Shown here: positions 38,124-46,442 of the stretch, one piece after another | How the letters are laid out: every line of letters begins with the position of its first letter | How positions within the stretch are numbered: the first letter of the stretch is position 1 | NCBI GenBank assembly: GCA_034006035.1 | Contig: JAVETN010000009.1 | Location: forward strand, 1-64,000 | Length of the DNA stretch: 64,000 bases | Direction: 5' to 3' | From: Desulforegulaceae bacterium | Lineage (GTDB): Bacteria; Desulfobacterota; Desulfobacteria; Desulfobacterales; JACKCP01 | Notes under the pieces: generated by a model | Database searches by the model: none | What the model was told of the DNA's origin: nothing | The model's input: only the letters and a program-made list of their open reading frames with translations | Position numbers and translations under genes: made by a program

Positions 38124-41100
38124 TTTTCAAAATCCTGTCTTCTATTAAAAATGCAATAAGCTTTTCAATATCAGAAAGTTCAAGCTTATTTATTCCAGAA
38201 AAATTTTCTTGAACTTTTAATTTGTCTTTTTCGCTGAGATGAAAAACTTTTCTTATATTAGAACCGTTTTTTTGAGTTAAATTTAAAAGAAATTTATTTT
38301 CATCTTTTTTAAATTCAGATAAAAATGTATTAGACAAAAGCACTTCAAAATCTTTTATTCTATTAGAAATTTCTTCAAGATAAGCATAATAAACATCAAC
38401 ATCTCCGTCCCTCCAGGAATCAACAGGCTTTTCTACTATTAAACCAGAAACTCCCATTATCCATTTGTTAATATCGCCTTTGTCAGTGCAAATGGCTTTT
38501 AAAATTTGCTTAAGTTCTAAGTCTTTACATGGAGAAACAAGTTTTATGTATTTTTTATAAATATTATTCCTAAACTCATCAAAAGTTTCGCTGTCTTTTT
38601 TATCAAAACATTTACAAAAATGTTCCTTGATTTTGACTAATAAATTTTCAAAAGAAGTATTTAGTTCTAAAAGGCATGTTTGAAGATTTTCAAATATTTT
38701 TGTTTTAAAATCGTCGTTAATTTTTTCATTCTCAATTATTTCTATATTCAAAGCTTGAGGTATTTCTTTAAAAAGAAGTTCTAGAGGCTCTTTTGAATTC
38801 AAAAGAACAGACCTAAGCTTTTGAGCTTTTGTCGAAATTTTTCTTGTGTAAAGAGTGTAGTCAGGAAGTCTTTTTACAAACTCGACTAAAGGTGCAACAA
38901 TTTTTAGCAAAGATTTATTTCTTGTTGATGAGTTTAAATTTACCAAATCTGTATTTAAAACACTCATGTATGCCTGAACAATTTCCTTTTTAAAGCCAGT
39001 ATTTGTAATTTTTTTTATTGAAAAAAGATCAGGTCTTTTTAAAAGCAATGCAGCTTCAGCTTTATTAAATACAGGCTTAAAAATTCCTTCTTGATATAAA
39101 GCGATTTCGTCATTATTTACTAAAATATAATGACACAAAAACAAAGGAATAACCCCTTTTCTCAGACCATAAGGTCTTTTCTGAAAAACTTTTATTAATT
39201 CAGAAATTAAAACCGGTGAATTGTTTTTTTCTGCCTTTTCCATTGTTGAATTGATTTTATCCCAAACACAGGCTAATTTTTTTTGTTTTTCATCTTTTTT
39301 CTCAGGTTTTACAAATTGCCAAAAACTTTGTTCTTTTTTAATTTTTTTATGAAGTCCAAGGGATTTAAACATTGCCCTGTAAAATGCAACTTCAGGACCA
39401 AAGCCTTCCATATCCAAATTATCAATATGCTCTTTTGTCACCATTGCTTCTATCAGCTCTCTTTGTGCTCTTGCTGCAGAAGGTGATAATTTATTATGAT
39501 TTATCATTTCCATATGAACTTCAGGACAAATGGAATAAACTTCATCGCAAACTTCAGAAACAAATGAAGATATTTTAAATCTCGAATTGTTTAACTTTTC
39601 TTCCCCCAAAGCAAACCATTGTACTTTTTTATTACCTGAATTTAAAAGTTCATTTATAAGTTTTTGTAAATTATTATGGGAAGTTTCAACCCTAAACCGA
39701 ACTTCTCTTCTTGCCACACCATCATTAAAAAGCTGTGGGTTTGTTTCAAGAACTTTTTTAGAAGCTGCTGCTTCTAATGCAAGTTCTTTTATTAAAGCTT
39801 CAAAAGGGAGAAAACCTATTATAATGGGATGTTCTTTTGTTATTTTCTTTAAATAATCTTTTTCATCATTATCTTTTCCAACAACTAAAAAAATATGACC
39901 ATCAAACTTTAAGTTATCAAAATTTGATTCTTCAAGTTTTTTTATATCTCCAATTTCTGACCATGACTGTGAAAATTCCCTGATTATTCCTTTTTGATAA
40001 GAATGCCTTGAAGCTATAATGTTTTGTCTTTTTAAATTTAAATTTAATAACTCCGATAAATTTAAAACTGCAAGCCTACTTTTCTCAGCAATAACAGCTT
40101 TTTCAATATCAAAATCTGTGCCTTCCCAAAGCCTAAATTCATCAGAATAACTTCTATATAAAAGTGCTCCACTTGAAATAAGGTTATCAAGAGATTTGTC
40201 TATCTTTATTTTTAGTTGTCTGTCTTCTGATTCAAAACAAGCATAAATTAAATTTTTAGATGCTTTAATTCCTAAATAACCAAGTAAATTTAAAACTCCA
40301 ATTGTTTTTAATAATTTTATTTCCAAAGGACTACTAGCATTAAAGGAGTTTATAATATTTTTAATTTCTATCCATTTTTGAGTTGTAGCTCTGTTATTAT
40401 GAAACTGAGTTGTTTCCTCACAGAAATAGTTGTAGAGCCAATCAAGGCCTAAGGGCTCAAACTTTTTTTTTTCATCCAGTTTAGATATCTCAAGGTATTT
40501 TTTTAAAGCTCTTGGATTCCCGCTGGAAATAAAAGAAAAAATTGTTCTTTGATTTTGAGCAAAAGTTTTACTTAATTCGCCTAAAACTATGCCAAAAATA
40601 GGGTTTATAGGAAAAATTTTCCATAAATCTTTATGATTTAACTCAGGAATATTTGGAATATTTAAATCATTTATTAAATTAGCGTTTTTCTTACACCAAC
40701 TATCAATTAATTTAGAAATTTTACTATCTATCTTCTCCTCATCTATATTTACTGATTTAGATATTAAGCTTAATACCCTTCCAGGAGGTTCTACATAAGA
40801 AATGTCTTCAAAACGACCTTGAACTTTCCCCCATTCATTTAACTGAATATTAGATAAATTTGATGCATAGTCATTAAAGGATTGATGAAGACACACAAAG
40901 ACATAACAATTTTGACTTTCTGCTAAGCATTGTAACGCAAAAACATCCCCTTTACCTGGATTATGGGACATAAACTCAAGATTTTTACCAAACTCATCAA
41001 TCACAATAAGAAAAGGCCGTTTCAGAGCAGATGATATTTTATCAATAGAATCTACAATTAATGAAGTTTCAAAAGAATCTTGATTTAATAAGTTTTCAAT

Positions 41101-41559
41101 CTCAGTTGTTAATTCTTCTAATTTTTTATCGTTTATATTTTTTAAAGTTGACAATAAAGCTCTTAATAAAGATTTATTCAAAGGTTCATATTGTGATAAA
41201 GCTCTGACATTAATAAAATTTTCAATATTTATTTTATCCAGGCTCTTTTCCAATCTGACTTTAAATTTTTTATCAGTTTTATTAAGGCTATTCCAAGCAG
41301 TTGATTTGACTTTTTTATCTTCTGAAAATAAAGAAAAGAGGTAATTGCAAAAAGCTGATTTACCGCTTCCATAAGGCCCGGTTAAAGACCAAGCTGAAAT
41401 TGGTTCCCCCTCTAACGAATCAGCAAATCTGCTAAGAACATCTAGAACAACAGGAGTTAACTGAAATCTTTTTATCTGGTCTAAATCAGAAGCATCTCTT
41501 TCAATATTGACTGATCTTGCAACCTTAGAGTCTATTTTTATAAATTCATTTAAAAACAA
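38116..41559 (-). CDS. Large P-loop ATPase, first DUF4007-partner
   Basis: The 1147-aa protein begins with a P-loop ATPase module: Walker A GPYGSGKSAF at about residues 60-69 and Walker B PFLIVIDEFGKNLEF at about 181-195, then a sensor-like VFVCLHQSF. The rest (about 400-1147) is mixed helical with no recognised domain. The start lies four bases after the DUF4007 stop, so translation is coupled. The DEFGK/DEFGR Walker B signature is shared with the 1433-aa ATPase of this operon, suggesting two distant paralogues. A role in DNA recognition or complex assembly is inferred by analogy with BREX and Dpt ATPases. Confidence 0.72.
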   Translation of the reverse strand: MFLNEFIKIDSKVARSVNIERDASDLDQIKRFQLTPVVLDVLSRFADSLEGEPISAWSLTGPYGSGKSAFCNYLFSLFSEDKKVKSTAWNSLNKTDKKFKVRLEKSLDKINIENFINVRALSQYEPLNKSLLRALLSTLKNINDKKLEELTTEIENLLNQDSFETSLIVDSIDKISSALKRPFLIVIDEFGKNLEFMSHNPGKGDVFALQCLAESQNCYVFVCLHQSFNDYASNLSNIQLNEWGKVQGRFEDISYVEPPGRVLSLISKSVNIDEEKIDSKISKLIDSWCKKNANLINDLNIPNIPELNHKDLWKIFPINPIFGIVLGELSKTFAQNQRTIFSFISSGNPRALKKYLEISKLDEKKKFEPLGLDWLYNYFCEETTQFHNNRATTQKWIEIKNIINSFNASSPLEIKLLKTIGVLNLLGYLGIKASKNLIYACFESEDRQLKIKIDKSLDNLISSGALLYRSYSDEFRLWEGTDFDIEKAVIAEKSRLAVLNLSELLNLNLKRQNIIASRHSYQKGIIREFSQSWSEIGDIKKLEESNFDNLKFDGHIFLVVGKDNDEKDYLKKITKEHPIIIGFLPFEALIKELALEAAASKKVLETNPQLFNDGVARREVRFRVETSHNNLQKLINELLNSGNKKVQWFALGEEKLNNSRFKISSFVSEVCDEVYSICPEVHMEMINHNKLSPSAARAQRELIEAMVTKEHIDNLDMEGFGPEVAFYRAMFKSLGLHKKIKKEQSFWQFVKPEKKDEKQKKLACVWDKINSTMEKAEKNNSPVLISELIKVFQKRPYGLRKGVIPLFLCHYILVNNDEIALYQEGIFKPVFNKAEAALLLKRPDLFSIKKITNTGFKKEIVQAYMSVLNTDLVNLNSSTRNKSLLKIVAPLVEFVKRLPDYTLYTRKISTKAQKLRSVLLNSKEPLELLFKEIPQALNIEIIENEKINDDFKTKIFENLQTCLLELNTSFENLLVKIKEHFCKCFDKKDSETFDEFRNNIYKKYIKLVSPCKDLELKQILKAICTDKGDINKWIMGVSGLIVEKPVDSWRDGDVDVYYAYLEEISNRIKDFEVLLSNTFLSEFKKDENKFLLNLTQKNGSNIRKVFHLSEKDKLKVQENFSGINKLELSDIEKLIAFLIEDRILKNE

Positions 41560-41563
41560 TTCT

Positions 41564-42496
41564 TTATTCCCTATTATAATACTTTTCTAAAATTTCCCAA
41601 TACAACTCAATAGGCTCTTGAGAAAAATGTAATTGTTGAGTTCCTGATGATTCAACAAAATTTATATTATCAATTTTTGAGACCGCATCTTCTATTAATG
41701 TACCGCATTCTGTTTCGGTTAATTTAAAAGCAATACCAGGTGAATCTTGGCCATATACAATTTTGTTTAAACTAAATGTTTTCTCTTTTAACCCTAATTT
41801 GTTGGCATACGAGCAGCATGTAGCTAGAAAGATTAAAGGATGCAATGAGTTTTTTTTCTCGAAATTAAATTTAAAATGTGAGCTTTCTGTTGTCTTTTCT
41901 ATCAAGTTCAAATTAGTAAATGGACATTTGATTCCAAAGTCAGAGTTAATATTAGGCACATACATTTGAATTATGCAATTTGCATCTTTTTCAAAAGATT
42001 TTGAAGAAATTTTACTTAACTTTTCATTACCTTTCGCAAAATTGACAATGTTTTTTGACAAATCCTGTCTTGTAAATTTTTGAAGTGAACAATAGTTAAA
42101 AAACAAAACCCATGAAACAGCTGATAGTGGATTTAAAAAAATTTGCCAATGAAGAAGCCAGAGGCTTGCATCATCTTCTAAAAAAGGGTCAAATCCGCTG
42201 CTCCAATCGAACTCAGAATTATTTGGATTAATTTTGCCAATAAGCATTTCTCCAAATTTTGTCGAAATAAGCTCAGTTTTATTTTTTTCTAAAAGACCAA
42301 ACAGTATGCACCAATATCTAATGGATCTTACCATATTTTTACCTACTCCAAGTACTTCAACAGCGTTTTCTACCTTAAAGACATCAGGGTCTTCTAAAGC
42401 TTTTACATATCCTTTTGTAAGCCAACCATATCTTGGAACAAAAGTTTCATGCCTTCCAGCCGAGCCATTGGAATACTGTTCTAAATTTATTAACAT
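41564..42496 (-). CDS. DUF4007 family protein, first gene of the operon
   Basis: The 310-aa protein begins with RHETFVPRYGWLTKGYVKAL (residues 15-34) and continues VEVLGVGKNMVRSIRYW, the defining block of DUF4007, found in defence islands next to PAPS-reductase and ATPase genes. No catalytic motif is visible; the GVGKNMV segment is not a P-loop. It is the first gene of an eight-gene operon. The ribosome-binding site is weak (GAAAGAC). Several inverted repeats lie in the upstream region, so the operon may be repressed when not needed. Confidence 0.75.
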   Translation of the reverse strand: MLINLEQYSNGSAGRHETFVPRYGWLTKGYVKALEDPDVFKVENAVEVLGVGKNMVRSIRYWCILFGLLEKNKTELISTKFGEMLIGKINPNNSEFDWSSGFDPFLEDDASLWLLHWQIFLNPLSAVSWVLFFNYCSLQKFTRQDLSKNIVNFAKGNEKLSKISSKSFEKDANCIIQMYVPNINSDFGIKCPFTNLNLIEKTTESSHFKFNFEKKNSLHPLIFLATCCSYANKLGLKEKTFSLNKIVYGQDSPGIAFKLTETECGTLIEDAVSKIDNINFVESSGTQQLHFSQEPIELYWEILEKYYNRE

Positions 42497-42519
42497 ATTT
42501 ATTTGTCTTTCACACGATG

Positions 42520-42571
42520 TGATGTTTATTAAAATTAATGACCTTTAATTTATTTTACTTTTGTAAAGTAA
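42520..42571 (-). promoter_or_regulatory. Inverted repeats upstream of the defence-like operon
   Basis: Two inverted repeats sit 24-75 bases before the first start codon: TCACA-CGA-TGTGA (42520-42532) and TTACTTT-TGT-AAAGTAA (42555-42571). An overlapping AGATATCT palindrome follows at 42571-42578. Their position fits repressor or activator sites. No strong sigma-70 promoter could be assigned; a TTGACT at about 42600-42605 has only a poor -10 partner. Confidence 0.35.
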
Positions 42572-42693
42572 GATATCTCTAACTATTAATAGCGATCTTT
42601 AAAGTCAAGATGAAATAAAAGATAAAGCTTTGTTGTTAAAATAATTAACACTACTTTATCTTTATAATATTTTTTTATTATAGAATACAAACT

Positions 42694-42710
42694 CTGTCAA
42701 AAACTGACAG
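42694..42710. repeat. Inverted repeat CTGTCA-AAAAC-TGACAG upstream of the operon
   Basis: Perfect six-base arms with a five-base spacer lie about 200 bases before the DUF4007 start codon. On the minus strand this repeat contains a TTGACA hexamer, which could serve as a -35 box, but a TATAAT follows at only 12 bases. It may be an operator for a distal promoter. Read directly; the role is conjecture. Confidence 0.3.
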
Positions 42711-42760
42711 ACCTTTAAAATAATTCTTATAAAAAAATAGAGTTTAGTTTGTATTGATAA

Positions 42761-42791
42761 AAAAGTTCCCCAAAACTAAAAGGGAACTTTT
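42761..42791 (-). terminator. Terminator downstream of the FmdB-type gene
   Basis: Perfect ten-base arms AAAAGTTCCC (42761-42770) and GGGAACTTTT (42782-42791) flank an 11-base loop, with A/T-rich tails on both sides. It follows the FmdB-type gene (stop at 42835) and insulates it from the downstream operon. Confidence 0.7.
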
Positions 42792-42802
42792 AAGAGGTTT
42801 AG

Positions 42803-42820
42803 ATTGGTCACCTGACCAAT
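42803..42820. repeat. Inverted repeat ATTGGTCA-CC-TGACCAAT
   Basis: Perfect eight-base arms with a two-base centre lie 15 bases after the stop of the FmdB-type gene. The loop is too small for an ordinary terminator. The half-site TTGGTCA also forms the operator-like palindrome in the menaquinone promoter, although in the opposite arrangement. It may bind the same type of regulator or be coincidence. Confidence 0.35.
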
Positions 42821-42834
42821 AAACATTAAATTCC

Positions 42835-43050
42835 TCAGCCGCCTCCACTGCTGCATGCTTTTGGAGGAGGATTAAAACCGCCCTTTCCCCCAGGAATTCC
42901 ATTTGGCCTTATTGCTCCTGTAGAAAGAAGTTTTTTTACATTGATACTTTTACAATTTTTACATTCTATTTTTTCCTCATCTTCTCCCGGGAGCACAAGA
43001 TATTCAAATATCTTGTTACAGTCTTGACACTGATATTCATAAATAGGCAT
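42835..43050 (-). CDS. FmdB-type zinc-ribbon regulatory protein
   Basis: The 71-aa protein begins MPIYEYQCQDCNKIFEYL and has a second pair ECKNC, giving the four-cysteine zinc ribbon of the FmdB family (putative regulatory proteins). A glycine/proline-rich tail ends in SSGGG. The start at 43050 has AAGGAG seven bases upstream; a longer frame from 43095 lacks such support. FmdB proteins occur widely in anaerobes and their target is mostly unknown. It is monocistronic, with a terminator downstream. Confidence 0.85.
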   Translation of the reverse strand: MPIYEYQCQDCNKIFEYLVLPGEDEEKIECKNCKSINVKKLLSTGAIRPNGIPGGKGGFNPPPKACSSGGG

Positions 43051-43222
43051 AGTTAAACTCCTTAAAATTTTATATTTAACTTTAATAATAATCATATATT
43101 TAATTATGCGTTTTAAATTTACAACTCAAAACTTAAAAACATGGAAATATAAATTGATGAAATGCTTAAATATATAGTATCTTCATTTTTTTGACCTAAA
43201 TTTTAAAATGGAAATTTCAATA

Positions 43223-44449
43223 ATGGCAGTATTTGAGTATCAAGCACTTACAAAAAATGGTAAAAACAAAAAAGGAATTATAGATGCTGACAGCCCTGAA
43301 ACAGCAAAAGTAAAAATAAAAGAAAAAAATCTTTATCCTGTTTCCTTAAAAGAAGTTAAATCGGAAAGCGAGTTAAAAGGTTCTTCTTCTATCTTAACCT
43401 CTTTTTTTCGCCCAAAAATCAAAACAAAGGAAATTGCTCTTGCAACAAGACAAATTTCCACCCTTCTTTCAGCAAGATTTGATCTTGTTGGTGCACTTAA
43501 AGCAGTTTCAGACCAAATAAGGTCTGAATCTCTTAAAAAAATACTTACAAAAGTAAAAGATGAGGTTGAAGCGGGAAAAAGCTTTGCTGAAGCCCTTTCT
43601 GATTATCCAGAAACATTTACCTCAGTTTATATAAATATGATTAAAGCTGCTGAAGCCGCAGGAACTCTTGAAATTGTAATGGAAAGGGTGGCGGATTTAA
43701 TGGAAACAACAGAAAAAAGAAAATCAAAAATAAGAGCCGCCCTGGCTTACCCTGTTCTTATGATGTTTTTTGGAATCATTGTTTTGGTTATTCTTATGAC
43801 AATGATTGTTCCAAAAATTGTTTCCATATTTTCTGATATGAATCAGCAACTGCCGGCTATTACAATTTTACTTATATCTTCAAGCGACTTTCTTAAAAAA
43901 TTTTGGTGGTTTCTTATGCTTTTGATTGTACTTTTCCCGGGCTTGATAAGGTATTTGTTTAAAAATGAAAAAACCGGCTATTTTATGGATCAGCTTGTGA
44001 TTAAAATTCCGCTTTTTGGGGAACTTAACAAAAAACTTATAGCAGCAAGGTTTTCAAGAATTTTATCCTCACTTGTTAAATATGACGTTCCAATTTTAAA
44101 ATCCCTGGATATAGTAATTAATATAGTTGAAAACAGAATTTTTAAAGATGCTCTTTTGAAAGCTAAAAATGGAGTTGAAAGAGGCGACGGGCTTGCCTAT
44201 TCCCTTGAAAGAGAAAAGATTTTTCCTGAAATCACGACGCAAATGATTGCTGTTGGAGAAAAAAGTGGAAATCTTGAAGACATGCTTTCTAAGGTTGCTG
44301 ATATTTATGAATCTGAAACAGAAGATTTAATTGTTACACTTACATCAATGCTTGAGCCGCTTATTATTGTGTTTATGGCGGTTGTTATAGGGTTTATTGT
44401 TTTTGCTATCTGTGTTCCTATTTTTACAATGAACCAGCTTATTGGGTAA
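43223..44449 (+). CDS. Type II secretion / type IV pilus inner-membrane protein (GspF/PilC family)
   Basis: The protein begins MAVFEYQALTKNGKNKKG, the GspF/PilC N-terminal signature, and contains two T2SSF domains (about residues 65-190 and 270-395). Three transmembrane segments are visible near residues 170-190, 220-240 and 375-400. Such proteins form the membrane platform that couples the assembly ATPase to pseudopilus or pilus growth. Start at 43223 (second Met) fits the family; an upstream ATG at 43208 exists. No other gsp/pil gene lies next to it, so it is an orphan here. Confidence 0.85.
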   Translation: MAVFEYQALTKNGKNKKGIIDADSPETAKVKIKEKNLYPVSLKEVKSESELKGSSSILTSFFRPKIKTKEIALATRQISTLLSARFDLVGALKAVSDQIRSESLKKILTKVKDEVEAGKSFAEALSDYPETFTSVYINMIKAAEAAGTLEIVMERVADLMETTEKRKSKIRAALAYPVLMMFFGIIVLVILMTMIVPKIVSIFSDMNQQLPAITILLISSSDFLKKFWWFLMLLIVLFPGLIRYLFKNEKTGYFMDQLVIKIPLFGELNKKLIAARFSRILSSLVKYDVPILKSLDIVINIVENRIFKDALLKAKNGVERGDGLAYSLEREKIFPEITTQMIAVGEKSGNLEDMLSKVADIYESETEDLIVTLTSMLEPLIIVFMAVVIGFIVFAICVPIFTMNQLIG

Positions 44450-44520
44450 AACTAAAGATTGACTTATTTTAAGAAATATTAAAGTTTAAAGATTTAACTT
44501 AATTGTCTGACTGGAGTTTT

Positions 44521-45573
44521 ATGAAAGAAGTAATGGAAAATATCTATTGTATCACCCAAAAATCTCGGTGGTCAATGTTCAAACCGCCTGCAAACATTTA
44601 TATAATTGCAGGTAAAAAGGGTATTATTTTTGACAGTGGATTCGGCACTTATTTTGATTTGAGATTTTTCAGAAAAGAATATTTAAAAGTTCTTGAAGAT
44701 TTAAGAAAAAAAACCATTGATTTCAAAGCAACATATATAATCCCAAGCCACTCCCATGGCGACCATTTTTCAGGGCTTGAAGGAATAAGAAAATTTACAG
44801 GAGCAAAAGTATGCCTTACCCCCCAGATGGCAGAAGTAATTTCCTCCAAAGAAAACCTGATAAAAAAACACAGGGTTTCAAGCTCTCCTGTAAGAGTTTT
44901 ATGGAAAGAGGAAAAAAGCAAGGCCACAGGACGATGGGATCTTATTCTTCCTTATGTTTTCGGTCTTAAATTCTTAAATGACCCTGATTGTATAATTAAA
45001 GAAAACAATACAATCAACGATGGAGAAAGAGACTGGAAAATAATTCCTGCAAAAGGTCATTGCGATGATCATATTGCTCTTTTTAATGAAGAAACAGGGA
45101 TAATGTTTTCCGGCGACAATATTTTAGAAAAGGTTATAACCTGGCTTGGTCCTCCAAGATCAGATCTTGAAGATTATTGTAAAAGTCTTCAAACAATTTA
45201 TAATCTTAAAAATTTAAAAGTTCTTCTTCCAGGTCATGGAAGACCCATAACAGATCCCAAAAGAAGAATTACTGAAATCCTTACACACAGAAAAAACAGA
45301 ACAAAAGATGTAGTTGATATTGTTTTAAAAAACAATAAAGGAATAAGATTTAAAGAAATAAGGGATATAATTTATCCTCCTGGAACAAAATTCTGGGTTA
45401 AAAGTAGCGGTGAGGGCTGGATTTTATCAACAATAGAATTTTTAATTAAAAAAAGACTTGTTCGTTTATCAAGAAAAAACCGCAAAACATGGATTGTTCC
45501 AAGAAAAAAAATATATGACAAAACTGAGGTTCAAAAAGTTTTTTCCCTCCTTTTAAATGAAAAATTTATTTAA
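44521..45573 (+). CDS. Metallo-beta-lactamase-fold hydrolase
   Basis: The protein (350 aa) has the HxHxDH zinc motif as SHSHGDHFSG (about residues 79-88), a later zinc histidine in KGHCDDH, the FSGDN aspartate, and PGHG near the end of the fold. A C-terminal domain of about 100 residues with charged helices follows, resembling the winged-helix tail of LACTB2-type enzymes. The ATG at 44521 has CTGGAG at a good distance; a TTG at 44503 is less likely. Substrate is unknown; hydroxyacylglutathione hydrolase-like or nuclease activity are options. Confidence 0.82.
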   Translation: MKEVMENIYCITQKSRWSMFKPPANIYIIAGKKGIIFDSGFGTYFDLRFFRKEYLKVLEDLRKKTIDFKATYIIPSHSHGDHFSGLEGIRKFTGAKVCLTPQMAEVISSKENLIKKHRVSSSPVRVLWKEEKSKATGRWDLILPYVFGLKFLNDPDCIIKENNTINDGERDWKIIPAKGHCDDHIALFNEETGIMFSGDNILEKVITWLGPPRSDLEDYCKSLQTIYNLKNLKVLLPGHGRPITDPKRRITEILTHRKNRTKDVVDIVLKNNKGIRFKEIRDIIYPPGTKFWVKSSGEGWILSTIEFLIKKRLVRLSRKNRKTWIVPRKKIYDKTEVQKVFSLLLNEKFI

Positions 45574-45875
45574 AAGGAAAATATTTCAAAAGCTAAAAAT
45601 TTGCTCTATATACAAAACTCTATTCAGACAAATATACTTTTATTCGTTATTGCAATAATTTGTAGGATTCCAGTCAAGACAAAGTCTTTTTGATATTCTT
45701 GCTGTTACCAACGAGCTTTTTAATTAAGCCCGATTAAAAAAATCTACAATAAAAATTCGGGATATTTATTCACCTTGTTTTTATTATAAAAAACTTACCC
45801 ATTTCCCCAAATTTATAACCTATATTTTTGTATGTCTTAAAAATCTCAGCTAATATTTTAAATAAAAAAAATTTA
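45574..45875. other. Intergenic region
   Basis: About 300 bases between convergent genes. A loose inverted repeat with GCCCGATT and ATTCGGGAT lies near 45728-45764 and might form a weak terminator. No coding frame or RNA gene is seen. Confidence 0.3.
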
Positions 45876-46079
45876 CTAAAATCCTCTTATAGCATGATGA
45901 AGTATTCCACTAAAAAAACTTCCTAAAACAACAAAAATCAATGTAGCTATTATTAGAGCCGGAATTGAGGCAAGAGCAAGCTTTACCATAAAAATCACCA
46001 TGGAAATAAAAGGCATTTTTACATCAACTACTATTATTTCTTGTTTTTTTTCATTAGCTTTCCTATCTAAATTTTCCAT
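45876..46079 (-). CDS. Small membrane protein, unknown function
   Basis: This 67-aa frame is preceded by AAGGAGGT at an ideal distance from its ATG, which supports translation. The N-terminal 20 residues are charged (KANEKKQE). The rest is hydrophobic with one or two membrane segments (about residues 27-58) and a short tail HHAIRGF. No family is recognised. It stands alone on the minus strand between the MBL hydrolase and the lipoprotein gene. Confidence 0.55.
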   Translation of the reverse strand: MENLDRKANEKKQEIIVVDVKMPFISMVIFMVKLALASIPALIIATLIFVVLGSFFSGILHHAIRGF

Positions 46080-46442
46080 TCTTAACCTCCTTTTTGTTTT
46101 TACAGTTTTTTATTCCCCGGTAGAATAGAACACTATCAAACTTTTATTCTCCAGGAAACAACTATCAACACATCACGAATGTTTGGCTAAAAAACCTCCA
46201 AAAAACAACTCTTGGTTGTTATTTGTATTCCAATTCTCAACAAAACACTGTATTCTGTAAACAAAAAATCTCTTTGTCTTAAGCTTTAGTAGTTTATAAT
46301 TTTTCAAATTGTGATTTGCATTAAAACAAGTATTTTAACTTTGTTCAAATCAAAACTTACCAAAGTGTAAAATCAGTTTTTGCTCATCACTTGGCGATTA
46401 AAAGCCGGATAAAAATCAAACAAAAAAGGGGGCTTAAAGTTT
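46080..46442. other. Intergenic region with a small hairpin
   Basis: This 360-base gap separates divergent genes. A short hairpin-like repeat AACAAC-TCTT-GGTTGTT lies near 46204-46222. A purine-rich AAAAAAGGGGG at about 46421-46431 precedes the lipoprotein start and can serve as its ribosome-binding site. No gene is seen. Confidence 0.35.

Noticed and set aside
20731-42496. Calling the operon a standard BREX, Pgl or Dnd/Dpt system
   Set aside because: No PglZ, PglX-type methyltransferase, BrxL, DndB or cysteine desulfurase is visible; only partial resemblance exists.
41564-42496. GVGKNMV in the first DUF4007 protein as a P-loop
   Set aside because: It lacks the GxxxxGK(S/T) spacing and is part of the family's winged-helix-like block.
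16800-42800. A mobile element or integrated prophage around the defence-like operon
   Set aside because: No integrase, transposase, tRNA gene, att-like direct repeats or terminal inverted repeats were found in or next to the block.
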